From NCBI RefSeq assembly GCF_000022545.1, contig NC_012883.1, positions 1,728,276 through 1,792,275 on the forward strand: a stretch of DNA of 64,000 bases, given 5' to 3'. Positions 25,670-36,223 of the stretch are shown in pieces (positions within the stretch are counted from its first letter, which is position 1; each line of letters starts with the position of its first letter). A program made the position numbers and the translations under genes. The notes below the pieces were generated by a model. That model was not told the origin of the DNA. It worked only from the letters and a program-made list of their open reading frames with translations, and made no database searches. Source of the DNA: Thermococcus sibiricus MM 739. GTDB lineage: Archaea > Methanobacteriota_B > Thermococci > Thermococcales > Thermococcaceae.

Positions 25670-27076
25670 TCACCCTACAATTTTTGTCACATAAAGCGCG
25701 TTTCTATATTTTATTATGTCCTCAACGAACTCAGCTGGGACCTCCACAATGACTAAGACTTTGGCCGTAGGATCTGTAGCCATCAACCCTGTTTCTTGTT
25801 CTAGCCCCAACACCTTCCACTTATACCTCTCTAGCTGTTCTTTAACTTCATCTGGAGCTGCTATTTTGTTGGCTGCAATTGCCTTTAGTATTTCATTTAA
25901 TGCCACATTATAAGTATAGGAAGCACTTATTGTTTGTGAACTTGATTGAGTGGTTGAATGACTTTCATCCTTAGCCTGCTCATACGATATAGATTGATCA
26001 CCAGGAGCATAGCTTTCCGAATATTGATCAGAGTACGCAGTCTCTGTGGAACTTGATATATCATTACTCTCTGTTTGCGACTCAGAAACTGAGATCACGC
26101 CTGAATCTTTTAAAAGTAAAACAGTACTTATGTAACCTTCATCAGCTATCTTTTGGATAGTAGTTGAGTTTACTTGGGCAAAAATCTTTACTTTGTCTCC
26201 AGAAGACAAGAATGCCCCATTAACATTTTCTCTTGGTAAAACCAAGGCAATTTGAACCATTTCAGCCTTTTCTATAGTGTATTGAATTAACTCTGCAAAG
26301 TCTGTAACTTTACTTAAAACATATTTGGCCTCTGCCTTTGTATATATGCTCTTTTCAGTTCCTTTCTTTAAGATAACCTTCTGAGTAGGGGTACCATCTA
26401 TAAGGTAATAATAGTACTTTCTCCACAAATCGAGCAAGTAGGGGTTAGCATCAATTAGTAATACCTCATCCTTAGTTTTTGCCGAATTGATTTTTTCTTT
26501 CAACTGGTTCAGCGTTTGTATTACTTCACTTTTCATTTCCGCTGAAAGTGGCTGTGAAAGTAAAAGCTCAAATGAATGTTCTACTTCAGAGAGTTTAAGC
26601 ATCTTTGCATCTTGCAACTCTTTTTGGAGTCTTTCTTGTTCAATTTGTGCCTTTCTCTGATCTGCCAAACTTTTTACATCAATTTTCTCAAGTTCTTCTA
26701 TACTTTGCGCCCTGTTAATTTGATTTATTAACTGAGTCTTTAAAGTATCATTTGCAAGTTCCCCAGTAAAATATTTATTAACTTCAGCCACTTTTGCCAA
26801 TTTAGCCTCTTCAAGTTGTTTTGCTGCTCTATTTTGGTAAGTTATATAAACCCCAACTACAACCGCAATGATAATTATCGCTAGAATAGAAGCACCTATA
26901 ATAATCCTTCTGCGTCTCTCCCTTTCTCTAAGCCTCCCCAGTTTGGATGGCTTTCTAGCAGGAGCGGTAGGTCTTGCAGAAGGAACACTAGAAGGTTTAG
27001 CTTCTCCTTTTTCCTCAACAGGGACTTTCCCTAACTCCCTTAACCGTCGAATTTTTTCTTCAATATCTTCCGCCAC
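25670..27076 (-). CDS. DUF515-like membrane-anchored protein
   Basis: A protein of about 468 residues with a short charged cytoplasmic head rich in Pro/Ala (KPSSVPSARPTAPARKPSKL), a basic stop and one membrane helix (RIIIGASILAIIIIAVVVGV). A long external helical, probably coiled-coil domain follows, with a Ser/Gln/Glu-rich loop near residue 350. I associate this layout with the Thermococcales DUF515 family. I take GTG 27076 as start (GGTGGTGTTCACC-GTG); ATG 27091 is the alternative. It is the first gene of the five-gene pilus/secretion operon and probably a structural alignment protein. Confidence 0.7.
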   Translation of the reverse strand: MAEDIEEKIRRLRELGKVPVEEKGEAKPSSVPSARPTAPARKPSKLGRLRERERRRRIIIGASILAIIIIAVVVGVYITYQNRAAKQLEEAKLAKVAEVNKYFTGELANDTLKTQLINQINRAQSIEELEKIDVKSLADQRKAQIEQERLQKELQDAKMLKLSEVEHSFELLLSQPLSAEMKSEVIQTLNQLKEKINSAKTKDEVLLIDANPYLLDLWRKYYYYLIDGTPTQKVILKKGTEKSIYTKAEAKYVLSKVTDFAELIQYTIEKAEMVQIALVLPRENVNGAFLSSGDKVKIFAQVNSTTIQKIADEGYISTVLLLKDSGVISVSESQTESNDISSSTETAYSDQYSESYAPGDQSISYEQAKDESHSTTQSSSQTISASYTYNVALNEILKAIAANKIAAPDEVKEQLERYKWKVLGLEQETGLMATDPTAKVLVIVEVPAEFVEDIIKYRNALYVTKIVG

Positions 27077-27470
27077 GGTGAACACCACCATTATAGTTAA
27101 CTTTTATCTTTATACCTATGAACTAATAGTCCTAGTAAATATTTTAGTCTTCATTACTTATTTACCTTTTGGTGATAAAAGATGAAAAAACTAGTCATAA
27201 AGATAATAAAAATTAGAGGTAAGTGCCCAGTGTTCAAAGTTGGGGATAAGATCACCATAGAAGGCCCCAAAATAAACTTAGAGGAAACAAATGCCATTTG
27301 TACACATGCATTTGCATCCTTCCTACCATATATAGTAGCATTGCGAAAAGGAGTTAAACCCTCAGAGATAGGACTAGGTAGTGGAGAAAAAGCTTATGTT
27401 CAATGCTTGGATCCAGGCCCACCATACACTGAAGGTGGGACTGTGATCTTTGAAATGATGGTGATCGAAA

Positions 27471-29638
<2,168 letters not shown>

Positions 29639-29645
29639 TTAAAGA

Positions 29646-30323
29646 TCAGCAGAGGATTGAGCGCTCAGCAAGTACTTCCTCCTTTAAAGTCCCGATTCCC
29701 TCTATCCAAGCCTCCACAACATCACCGTGCCTCAGAGGACCAACGCCTTCAGGGGTTCCAGTTGCAATTATGTCACCTTTCTCAAGGGTCATTATACTCG
29801 AAACGTACTCTATTATCTCATCTATCTTGAATATCATCTTGCTCGTTCTTGAAAGCTGTCTTATTTCACCGTTAACCTTGAGGCCAATTTCAAGATCATC
29901 CACGTTTATTTCTCTCTTATCAACAACCCTCGGCCCGATTGGAGCAAACGTGTCAAACCCTTTCACCACTGTCCAAGGGAGACCTTTTTTCTTTGCTTCC
30001 CATTGAAGATCCCTAGCTGTCAGGTCCATCAGAATAGTGTATCCCAAGACATAATCTAGGGCTTTGGCTTTTGGGATGTTTTTGCCTCTCTTCCCAATAA
30101 TCACCGCAAGTTCTACCTCATGATCAACATGATTGCTTTTCCTCGGCAAAATTATCGTTTGATTGGGCCCTATTAAAGCTGAAGGGGGCTTTAGAAAAAT
30201 AACAGGTTCTTTGGGAATCTCATGGCCAAGTTCTTTTGCATGCTCAGCATAATTCCTTCCAAGGCAAATTATCTTGGTTGGCTTAACTTCATAAAAAGTG
30301 TCTCTAAAAGGTAAGCGAATCAT
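29646..30323 (-). CDS. Fumarylacetoacetate hydrolase family protein
   Basis: A 225-residue FAH-fold enzyme with the metal-binding pattern HVDHEVELAVIIGKRGKNI and the strand-loop VLGYTILMDLTARDLQWEAK, ending TGTPEGVGPLRHGDVVEAWI. Members cleave carbon-carbon bonds of beta-diketo acids or decarboxylate oxaloacetate. The substrate here is not evident. The start ATG 30323 follows GGTGATGTC. It converges with trm14 with a seven-base gap. Its nearest upstream neighbour on the same strand is trpS. Confidence 0.85.
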   Translation of the reverse strand: MIRLPFRDTFYEVKPTKIICLGRNYAEHAKELGHEIPKEPVIFLKPPSALIGPNQTIILPRKSNHVDHEVELAVIIGKRGKNIPKAKALDYVLGYTILMDLTARDLQWEAKKKGLPWTVVKGFDTFAPIGPRVVDKREINVDDLEIGLKVNGEIRQLSRTSKMIFKIDEIIEYVSSIMTLEKGDIIATGTPEGVGPLRHGDVVEAWIEGIGTLKEEVLAERSILC

Positions 30324-30373
30324 GACATCACCAAAAGATACCTACTCATTAGAATTTAAAAAGAAAGTGGAAG

Positions 30374-31528
30374 TCATTTCCTCAATGGCTCTGGAATTGC
30401 TTTATCCCACTGCTCTCTGGCCAGATCCCCTGTGTATTTGAACTTCTCGATTTCTTTTTTGGCCTTTTCCCTCTTCTCTTGATGCTCTTTTAAGAAGTTC
30501 TGAACCTTTTCTATCAGATAACGTTTGCACTGGCCACAAAGTATCTCCCCGTTCTTACAAGCAATATACCTTTCTAGGAGTTTCTTCTCATCCGGTTCAA
30601 AGAAGATCTCAAGCCACTTAAAGACGACACATTTGTCAGGTTCTCCTCCGAGCTCTCTTTGCTCTTTTGCAGTTGCCCTTCCACCGGTTAAAGCATATTT
30701 CCATATTTTCTTTCCCGCTTCTTCTGGATCGTCCGTTAGGTAAATAGCAGTTTCCGGCTTTGAAGCACTCATTTTACCCCCAAGACCCATTAAGCCAGGC
30801 ACAAACTTTGAATGTAACGCTGCAGTTTTGTAGTATCCCAAACTTTCAGCAAAATCCCTTTGTATTCTCCAGTAGGGATCTTGGTCAATAGCTGCTGGGA
30901 TTAAAGAGCGTTTTTCCTCAAAAAACGTTGGAGCAGCTTGGATTGCTGGGAAGAATATCATTCCAATTTTACTTTGCTCATTAAAACCGAAAACGGCCTT
31001 TGCCATTGAATAAGTCACTTTTTTGGCTATTGGTATGGCCATCTCATATATCTTGGTAAACTCACTATCCTGAAAGATGAATGTTTTGTCTGGATCAAAC
31101 CCAACGGCAATTATATCGAGTATATTCTCATAAGCCCATCTTTTAGTCCCCTCAAAGGTAAGCTGAGGTTTGAATAAAAATTTTTCATCATCCGTGATTT
31201 GAACATAAAGGTTTACTCCAAAATTCTCCTGGAGCCACTTTGTTGCAAAGAACGGAATTATATGGCCTATATGCATTGGTCCGCTGGGACCTCTGCCTGT
31301 GTAAAGGAAAAATCCTTTTCCTGCTTCATAGTCTTTAAGTACTAAATCGTAATCCCTATGTGAAAAGAAGAACTTTCTTTTAAAGTACATTGGGAGTTCC
31401 TTTTTTGTGAGTTCTTCAGTTTTCTTCAACAAATCGTCTGTTAATGGTGTTGTTCCAAATTCTTCAATAAGTTTATTGTAATCTACTACTCCTGTAACTT
31501 CCCATGGAGTCACCTCAAATTCTGGCAC
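30374..31528 (-). CDS. trpS: Tryptophanyl-tRNA synthetase
   Basis: Charges tRNA-Trp. The HIGH motif appears as GPMHIGH in YTGRGPSGPMHIGHIIPFF and KMSKS as GKMSASKPETAIY. The N-terminal extension and the CKNGEILCGQCKRYL insertion fit the archaeal/eukaryotic type. I choose GTG 31528 (ribosome site GGAGGTGAATTCT), giving 384 residues, which is the usual length. The TTG at 31543 would overlap the ribosome site. The gene is intact. Confidence 0.94.
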   Translation of the reverse strand: MPEFEVTPWEVTGVVDYNKLIEEFGTTPLTDDLLKKTEELTKKELPMYFKRKFFFSHRDYDLVLKDYEAGKGFFLYTGRGPSGPMHIGHIIPFFATKWLQENFGVNLYVQITDDEKFLFKPQLTFEGTKRWAYENILDIIAVGFDPDKTFIFQDSEFTKIYEMAIPIAKKVTYSMAKAVFGFNEQSKIGMIFFPAIQAAPTFFEEKRSLIPAAIDQDPYWRIQRDFAESLGYYKTAALHSKFVPGLMGLGGKMSASKPETAIYLTDDPEEAGKKIWKYALTGGRATAKEQRELGGEPDKCVVFKWLEIFFEPDEKKLLERYIACKNGEILCGQCKRYLIEKVQNFLKEHQEKREKAKKEIEKFKYTGDLAREQWDKAIPEPLRK

Positions 31529-31644
31529 AGAATTCACCTCCAAAGACTAAACTAACCAAAAAAAGATTAAAATTATTATCACCAAAGCCAAAAGCAATCA
31601 CCGAGCATGGGTTAAGAATAGAAAAAGAGAATTTAAAGTTTTCC

Positions 31645-33033
31645 CTACACCCCAGGTTCTTTGAGATATTGACCATACTTGACGAGTGCATAAACTGCAT
31701 CGACACCATCTTCCACAGTTTCAAAAACTGGCACTCCAGTTTTCTCTATCCTTCTAGCCATCTTTTCGGGATAGGCCCCTCCAGGAGCTATGAAAATGAC
31801 TGGTTTGCCATATTCTTGCATCTTTCCAACTGCGTCAACAATACCATCATCTAAAGCTGGACTCTGGAAGAGTGCAATAACAGCCAATACGTCTACGTTT
31901 TCGTCTTCCAAAGCATAACGCATAGCCGTTTCATATCTGCTTGAAGGAGCATCCCCAATAATGTCAATCGGGTTCTTATAACTCATATGTTCTGGAAGCT
32001 TACCTTCTTCTATGGCTTTTGCAAACTTTTCATTTGTTCTTCCACTTAGCTCAGCGATTTTCAATCCCACCTCAAGCAAACCATCACTCATCATGACTCC
32101 AGCGCCACCACCATTTGTTACTATAGCAACTCTATCCCCATTTGCTGGTTTCTGCATTGTCAAGGCTTTTGCATAGTTGAAGAGCTGTCTCATGCTTCTA
32201 GCTTCAAGAACACCAGTTTGTTCAAAGGCCGCTTGGTAAATGGCATAACTTCCGGCAAGAGAACCTGTGTGAGAGGCCGCAGCTTTTGCTCCAGCTTCAG
32301 TTCTTCCGCTCTTAAGAATCACAACGGGTTTTTTCTTTGTAGCATCCCTGGCAGCTTTTAAAAACTTTTTACCATCCTTTACCCCCTCAAGATAAGCAGT
32401 GATGACTTTGGTAGCTTTATCGTCTTTCAAATACTCCATAAAATCACTTTCATCAAGATCGGCCATGTTGCCGAGACTTATGAATTTACTCATTCCTACT
32501 TCGTGTCTGGCGGCCCAATCAAGAATTGCTGCACCAAATGCACCACTTTGACTCATGAAAGCAATACCGCCAAATTCTGGCCTTGCTTGTCTCTCAGGAG
32601 GATTAAAAGTACAGTCAAAACCATTTTCGATATTAGTGACTCCCAAACAATTTGGCCCTACAATTCTTATGTTCCATTTTCTGGCCACTTCAAGAAGTTT
32701 ATTCTCGAGTTCCACATTTCCAGCTTCCTTAAAGCCCGCACTTATTACAACCGCTCCTTTTACTCCTTTTTGACCACATTCCTCAAGTATCTGAGGTACA
32801 AATCTCCCAGGAATTGAAATAACGGCCACATCAACGCTGTCTGGAATTTCCAACACACTTTTGTAAGCTTTAATTCCCAAAACCTTTTCCTCTTTTACGT
32901 TAACAGGATATATTCTACCTTTAAATCCAAAATTTATGAGGTTTTTCATTATCGCATTGCCTATCTTCCCTTCTTTATTTGAGGCGCCAATGACAGCAAC
33001 ACTTTGTGGGTAGAACAGAAAATCCAAATTCAT
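31645..33033 (-). CDS. acdA: Acetate-CoA ligase (ADP-forming) alpha subunit
   Basis: A 462-residue protein that forms ATP from acyl-CoA at the end of sugar and amino-acid fermentation, the main substrate-level ATP source in Thermococcales. The CoA-binding Rossmann domain begins SVAVIGASNKEGKIGNAIMK. Two succinyl-CoA-ligase-like domains follow, with the phosphorylated His255 in ASHTGSLAG. The beta subunit is not adjacent, as is usual for Pyrococcus and Thermococcus. The length matches isoform I. The ATG at 33033 has GGGTGAAAAATC ahead. It diverges from an ArsR-like regulator. Confidence 0.93.
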   Translation of the reverse strand: MNLDFLFYPQSVAVIGASNKEGKIGNAIMKNLINFGFKGRIYPVNVKEEKVLGIKAYKSVLEIPDSVDVAVISIPGRFVPQILEECGQKGVKGAVVISAGFKEAGNVELENKLLEVARKWNIRIVGPNCLGVTNIENGFDCTFNPPERQARPEFGGIAFMSQSGAFGAAILDWAARHEVGMSKFISLGNMADLDESDFMEYLKDDKATKVITAYLEGVKDGKKFLKAARDATKKKPVVILKSGRTEAGAKAAASHTGSLAGSYAIYQAAFEQTGVLEARSMRQLFNYAKALTMQKPANGDRVAIVTNGGGAGVMMSDGLLEVGLKIAELSGRTNEKFAKAIEEGKLPEHMSYKNPIDIIGDAPSSRYETAMRYALEDENVDVLAVIALFQSPALDDGIVDAVGKMQEYGKPVIFIAPGGAYPEKMARRIEKTGVPVFETVEDGVDAVYALVKYGQYLKEPGV

Positions 33034-33191
33034 GATTTTTCACCCCTTTGCAGTAATGTGCATTCCTGCTGTGTGATGTGGGAATTTTACATTTATAAAA
33101 TTTTCCAGAGAATGAAATTTATGCACAAATGGAAAAGGTTATATTCCCGAACGCTTAAAAACCAATTAGAACGTTAAAATAGGTGAAAGCT
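33034..33191. promoter_or_regulatory. Divergent promoter region between acdA and an ArsR-like gene
   Basis: On the minus strand AATTTTATAAATG (about 33094-33106) is a good TATA box for acdA. On the plus strand ACGCTTAAAAACC (about 33150-33162) could serve the regulator gene at 33192, giving a short leader. I see no perfect operator palindrome. Confidence 0.45.
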
Positions 33192-33773
33192 ATGAAAAAG
33201 AAGGTTATGGTTATCACAGATCCAGAGGTCATAAAACTAATGCTAGAGGACACAAGAAGACAAATACTAAAATTATTGAGGAACAGAGAGATGACAATTT
33301 CCCAACTTTCAGACATACTTGGAAAGACACCACAAACAGTTTACCACCACATTGAAAAATTAAAAGAAGTTGGCCTAGTAGAGGTAAAAAGAACCGAAAT
33401 GAAAGGCAATTTAGTTGAAAAATACTATGGAAGAACTGCTGATGTCTTCTACATAAATCTTTACTTAGGAGACAAAGAGTTGAGGTATTTAGCAAGATCA
33501 CGGCTAAAAACAAAGCTTGATATTTTCAAAGCCCTTGGCTATAGATTTGACGAAGAGCAACTCTTGGATGTTATGGACAGAATCACTGAAAAAGAACACT
33601 CATACACAACAAAAATCTCAAAAGAATTAGAAGGAAAAGAAGAGAGTTTAAAAGAATTCTCAAACGAAGATATTATCCACGCTGTTGAATGGCTTAGCAT
33701 GGCTGAATTAGGAAGAGATAAAGAAGCACTAGAACTCCTGAAAAAACTTGGAGAAATCCTTAAAAAGGAGTAA
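33192..33773 (+). CDS. ArsR-like winged-helix regulator
   Basis: A 193-residue regulator. The DNA-binding domain is near the N-terminus (TRRQILKLLRNREMTISQLS followed by DILGKTPQTVYHHIEKLKEV), with the wing VEVKRTEMKGNLVEKYYGRT. A long helical C-terminal domain follows and probably mediates dimerisation or sensing. The start ATG 33192 follows GGTGAAAGCT. It is the first of three genes on this strand with DUF211 and a second ArsR-like gene, and it diverges from acdA, which it may control. Confidence 0.85.
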   Translation: MKKKVMVITDPEVIKLMLEDTRRQILKLLRNREMTISQLSDILGKTPQTVYHHIEKLKEVGLVEVKRTEMKGNLVEKYYGRTADVFYINLYLGDKELRYLARSRLKTKLDIFKALGYRFDEEQLLDVMDRITEKEHSYTTKISKELEGKEESLKEFSNEDIIHAVEWLSMAELGRDKEALELLKKLGEILKKE

Positions 33774-33796
33774 TTCCAAGAGTCATTGGGATAAAA

Positions 33797-34102
33797 ATGG
33801 CGAAGGGAATCAGACTTCTCGTACTGGACGTGCTTAAACCCCATCAACCCATGGTAACTGAGCTAGCTTTGGGGTTAAGTGAATTGAAAGGGGTTGATGG
33901 AGTAAACATTACCCTTGTTGAGATTGACAAAGAAACTGAGAATGTGAAGATAACAATTGTCGGGGACAACTTGGATTATGAGGAAATCGTAAGAACCATA
34001 GAAGAGTTTGGTGGAGTTGTGCACAGTATTGATATGGTGGCCGCCGGTAAGAAAATTATCGAAGAAAGTGAAACACCCCAAGATAGATTAGAGGAATTCT
34101 GA
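33797..34102 (+). CDS. DUF211 family protein
   Basis: A 101-residue protein with the DUF211 pattern: IRLLVLDVLKPHQPMVTELA, LKGVDGVNITLVEIDKETEN and VRTIEEFGGVVHSIDMVAAG. The fold is ferredoxin-like (two beta-alpha-beta units). DUF211 proteins form oligomers and may bind metals, but the function is unproven. It sits between two ArsR-like regulators, 23 bases after the first and four bases before the second. The group is likely one transcription unit. Confidence 0.85.
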   Translation: MAKGIRLLVLDVLKPHQPMVTELALGLSELKGVDGVNITLVEIDKETENVKITIVGDNLDYEEIVRTIEEFGGVVHSIDMVAAGKKIIEESETPQDRLEEF

Positions 34103-34106
34103 TATT

Positions 34107-34667
34107 ATGAAAGATGTTCTTATAGTTACAGACTCTAAAAAAATTAAGATCCTAGCTGAAAAGACCCGCCTATATATTCTTTCATTGCTTAGAGATCGCC
34201 CTATGACAATCTCCGAACTTAGCATGCTCCTTAACAAAGACCCCTCAACTATACATCGGCATATAACGTTACTTAAAGAAGCTGGTTTTGTTGAAGAAAT
34301 TGGAAAAGAGGGAAATGAAAAACTATACGGCAGAAGTGCAAGAGTGTTTTTGATAACCCCCTACGAAAACGATGCTAATGCATGGGTAGCGATGGAAAAA
34401 ATACACACAGAAGAGGCAATAAGACTCTATGAGCTACTTACGGAGGCAGGTTTTAAAATAAGAAATAAGAAAGAGTTTATTTCCATAATAAAGAGGTTTA
34501 TATCTCAGTTTGAAACCTTATCCAGAGATATGATCAAAAAGCTTGAAGGCGTGGAGATGAACCGACTTGAGTTCATTCGGATAATGGCCTTAATGACACT
34601 TATAAACTCTCCAAAACTGCAGGAAGAAGCAAAAAAAATAAGGGAACTTTTAGGATTGGAGGACTAG
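34107..34667 (+). CDS. Second ArsR-like winged-helix regulator
   Basis: A 186-residue protein clearly related in layout to the first regulator of this unit: TRLYILSLLRDRPMTISELS then MLLNKDPSTIHRHITLLKEA, the wing GNEKLYGRSARVFLITPYEN, and a helical C-terminus. The shared YGR(T/S)A motif after the wing supports a common origin. The start ATG 34107 follows GGAATTCTGATATT, a weak ribosome site, but the gap of four bases to DUF211 suggests coupling. It overlaps the end of the convergent Nnr gene by four bases. Confidence 0.85.
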   Translation: MKDVLIVTDSKKIKILAEKTRLYILSLLRDRPMTISELSMLLNKDPSTIHRHITLLKEAGFVEEIGKEGNEKLYGRSARVFLITPYENDANAWVAMEKIHTEEAIRLYELLTEAGFKIRNKKEFISIIKRFISQFETLSRDMIKKLEGVEMNRLEFIRIMALMTLINSPKLQEEAKKIRELLGLED

Positions 34668-36106
34668 AACTCCAAAATCCATTTGACCGCATAAGACACC
34701 TTCTCTGCAACATCTAAAGCCGTGAAGTTTTCTCCCATTTCTTCCTTTACCATGTCTCCAGCGAGGCCATTTAAGAAAGCCCCGACACTTGCCGCTCTTA
34801 AAGGCTTGTTTTCAAGGGCCAAAAGAGCCCCCACAAGACCAGATAAGACGTCTCCAGTACCCCCCGTTGTCATGCCATTATTTCCCGTTTTATTATATTT
34901 CCAAGCTATTCCATTACTTATTATATCGTGTCTTCCCTTAAGGAGTATTGTGCCATTGATATCTTGGGCTTTTTTCATCACAAGCTCGGCCTTTTCCTCC
35001 AAACTGCCCTCTGGCTTTTTACCAAAAAGAATCTTGAATTCACCAGGGTGAGGTGTTAAGACAAATTCCTTGCCTTTGAGGACATCTAAATCTTCTGCAA
35101 TTGCCTTTAGTGCATCTGCATCTATCACCATGGGCTTTTCACACCAGCGGACAAACTCGATAACAAAGTCTTTTGTCTCTGCTTTTTCTCCAATTCCTGG
35201 TCCCAAGACAACTGCATCAACACCATCAGCAATTGACAGAACATCCTCAACGTCTTCCTTTGTGAAGTTTTTGCCCTCAAATGGACGCAAAATTATGTTG
35301 GGATCGTTTATTCTTCTGGCGGAGTATTCGGGCATCGCTAAATACACCAGGTCCACTATGTAGCTTGCCGCTTTCGCTGCCAAATATGGAGCTCCAAAAT
35401 ACTCTTCGCTCCCCCCAATTATGAGAAGCTTTCCATTCTGCCCTTTGTGCTCGCCTTTCTTTTGTAAGGCAAACTTCGCATCGCCCGGCCCTACAAGGCG
35501 ATATAGTTCTTTGGGATACCCGATCTTTGATATAACCCTTTCAAAGCCCCCATACTCTTCTTTATCCCACTGGAAAGTCACTGCAAAGTCGCACTTAACG
35601 CGGACATCACTCGGATAGCCGCTCGGTAGATCGACGCTCACTATTTTTACTCTTCCAGCATATTTGTTTATTTTCTCGATGGCACTTCTTATGGGCTCCC
35701 TCGGCTCCCCCCTTGTCCCAGCCCCGAGGAGAGCGTCAACTATAACGTCAAAGCCCGAAAGGTCGAGGGGCTTGATGTAGGTGGAGTCCTTAAGAACAAT
35801 GATTTTCACGAAGTCAAGCTTCCTCAGTATCTCCCAGTTATGCCTCGCTTCCTCGCTGCCTATCTTCGCCTCATCGCCTACGAGAAAGAGAGTAACGTTG
35901 TTTTCAAAGCTGAGGTGTCTTGCGGCAACAAAGCCATCTCCCCCGTTGTTGCCAGTCCCAGAGAAGACCGCTATCTTAAGCCCCTCTCCAACGCGCTCCT
36001 CAATGATCTTAGCGACCCCGGCGCCAGCATTCTCCATGAGCTGGTAAGGGGTTATACCGAGCCATTTCGCGTTGATATCCCAGATGTAAACGTCCTCGAT
36101 TCTCAT
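34664..36106 (-). CDS. nnr: Bifunctional NAD(P)H-hydrate epimerase / ADP-dependent dehydratase
   Basis: Repairs hydrated NADH and NADPH. The N-terminal YjeF domain contains VFSGTGNNGGDGFVAARHLS. The C-terminal ribokinase-like dehydratase contains LTPHPGEFKILFG and TTGGTGDVLSGLVGALLA. The two activities are fused as in many prokaryotes. I choose ATG 36106 (site GGTGGTGGCTT), giving about 480 residues. Base composition changes inside the gene: the 5' part (about 35500-36106) is clearly GC-rich, while the 3' part resembles the AT-rich neighbourhood. Confidence 0.9.
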   Translation of the reverse strand: MRIEDVYIWDINAKWLGITPYQLMENAGAGVAKIIEERVGEGLKIAVFSGTGNNGGDGFVAARHLSFENNVTLFLVGDEAKIGSEEARHNWEILRKLDFVKIIVLKDSTYIKPLDLSGFDVIVDALLGAGTRGEPREPIRSAIEKINKYAGRVKIVSVDLPSGYPSDVRVKCDFAVTFQWDKEEYGGFERVISKIGYPKELYRLVGPGDAKFALQKKGEHKGQNGKLLIIGGSEEYFGAPYLAAKAASYIVDLVYLAMPEYSARRINDPNIILRPFEGKNFTKEDVEDVLSIADGVDAVVLGPGIGEKAETKDFVIEFVRWCEKPMVIDADALKAIAEDLDVLKGKEFVLTPHPGEFKILFGKKPEGSLEEKAELVMKKAQDINGTILLKGRHDIISNGIAWKYNKTGNNGMTTGGTGDVLSGLVGALLALENKPLRAASVGAFLNGLAGDMVKEEMGENFTALDVAEKVSYAVKWILEF

Positions 36107-36223
36107 AAGCCACCACCCCATGGAAATTCGGAGTCCATAACTTTAACTTTTTCTCCAGAGAGTTCCTCACAGTAGAAAGGCAAGTGTGTTTCCCATCCGA
36201 AAATTTAGAAAAAAAGCCCATCT

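Noticed and set aside
36009-36221. 70-codon minus-strand frame upstream of nnr
   Set aside because: Overlaps the nnr start in another frame and has no family-like pattern; GC-rich shadow frame.
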